A DNA stretch of 64,000 nt. It comes from Asterias amurensis. Taxonomy: Eukaryota > Echinodermata > Asteroidea > Forcipulatida > Asteriidae. Below the pieces are notes generated by a model, which searched no databases, had not been told where the DNA came from, and saw only the letters and a list, made by a program, of their open reading frames with translations. Of the stretch, positions 63,699 through 64,000 are shown in pieces. Position 1 is the first letter of the stretch, and each line of letters opens with the position of its first letter. A program made the position numbers and the translations under genes. Location of the stretch: assembly GCF_032118995.1 (NCBI RefSeq), contig NC_092669.1, forward strand, positions 4,277,501 to 4,341,500, written 5' to 3'.

Positions 63699-63755
63699 CT
63701 CAGGATCCAGCGGTATCTGCAGCCAATCTTGCTGAGTCCCCACAACCGGGTCAGG
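63699..63755 (-). CDS. PGP: PGP-type phosphatase, first exon visible (partial gene)
   Basis: A 57-bp exon of 19 codons, PDPVVGTQQDWLQIPLDPE, between acceptor TTTTCATTGATGCAG (behind a good pyrimidine tract) and donor GAG/GTAAAT, phase 0 at both ends. DWLxxPLDPE followed by V(N)AVCVGFD in the next exon matches the PGP family order. The intron to the next exon is about 2.5 kb and holds transposon M and a SINE. Exons for the catalytic N-terminus lie beyond position 64000. Confidence 0.85.
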
Positions 63756-64000
63756 CTGCATCAATGAAAAGTAAAAAACAGTAAAAAATTGTAAATACTA
63801 CTTATATAGGATTATGAGGCATTGCATGGTGAGGTATCAATATATATTTGGTTTGCGGTAAAACTATCTACTTGCCAGATAGACTTTGTTCTTAGAGAAC
63901 TGTCTTGCTTTATTCTACTACCGTGGTGTAGATGTTGGGGGTTCGGGAGACTTCTCAGTTCTGAAAAGAACTGTCAGCCTGCTTTTTTAACTGCTTCCTA
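63756..64000. other. Intronic DNA of the PGP-type gene
   Basis: No further exon seen. 63816-63880 (GCATGGTGAGGTATCAATAT) resembles 5018-5080. Confidence 0.5.

Overview
This is AT-rich animal genomic DNA carrying three recognisable spliced genes, all on the minus strand, in a dense background of short non-autonomous transposons. GT-AG introns of several kilobases, tRNA-derived SINEs, LINE remnants and palindromic MITEs mark it as metazoan. The gene families and repeat style suggest a marine deuterostome, probably an echinoderm. That placement is an inference, because no diagnostic marker gene is present.

Genes, left to right: (1) a TNF-receptor-superfamily-like type I membrane protein in three phase-compatible exons (46099-45866, 43621-43087, 33873-33491), about 383 residues, with a signal peptide, a short cysteine-rich ectodomain, one membrane segment and a tail with no recognisable death domain. 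Intron 2 is about 9.2 kb. (2) An apolipoprotein-L-like protein, last two coding exons 52935-52784 and 51468-50800; the upstream exon or exons were not found. (3) The C-terminal 182 residues of a HAD-family phosphoglycolate/glycerol-3-phosphate phosphatase (PGP type), four exons 63755-63699, 61157-61004, 60259-60160 and 59291-59054; its N-terminal half lies beyond the right edge. No relation between the three genes is evident beyond adjacency and shared strand.

The region from 1 to about 33 kb has no convincing host gene. It holds a palindromic minisatellite (541-811), an 82-bp satellite of about 19 copies (26.2-28.1 kb), LINE pieces and many MITE copies.

I labelled the repeat families locally. 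A (about 30 copies, with a subfamily A2), B, C, E and J are 0.3-0.5 kb palindromic elements whose intact ends lie at TTAA, most beginning TTAAAGG. That recalls the T2/Kolobok type of MITE. D, F, G/G', H, I, K, L, M, N and O are other inverted-repeat families; I has a perfect 9-bp target duplication and F a TAT duplication. Several copies are nested, and intact relatives in the same window supply the empty site. Coordinates of repeats are good to a few bases when bounded by TTAA or a target duplication, otherwise to about 10-20 bases.
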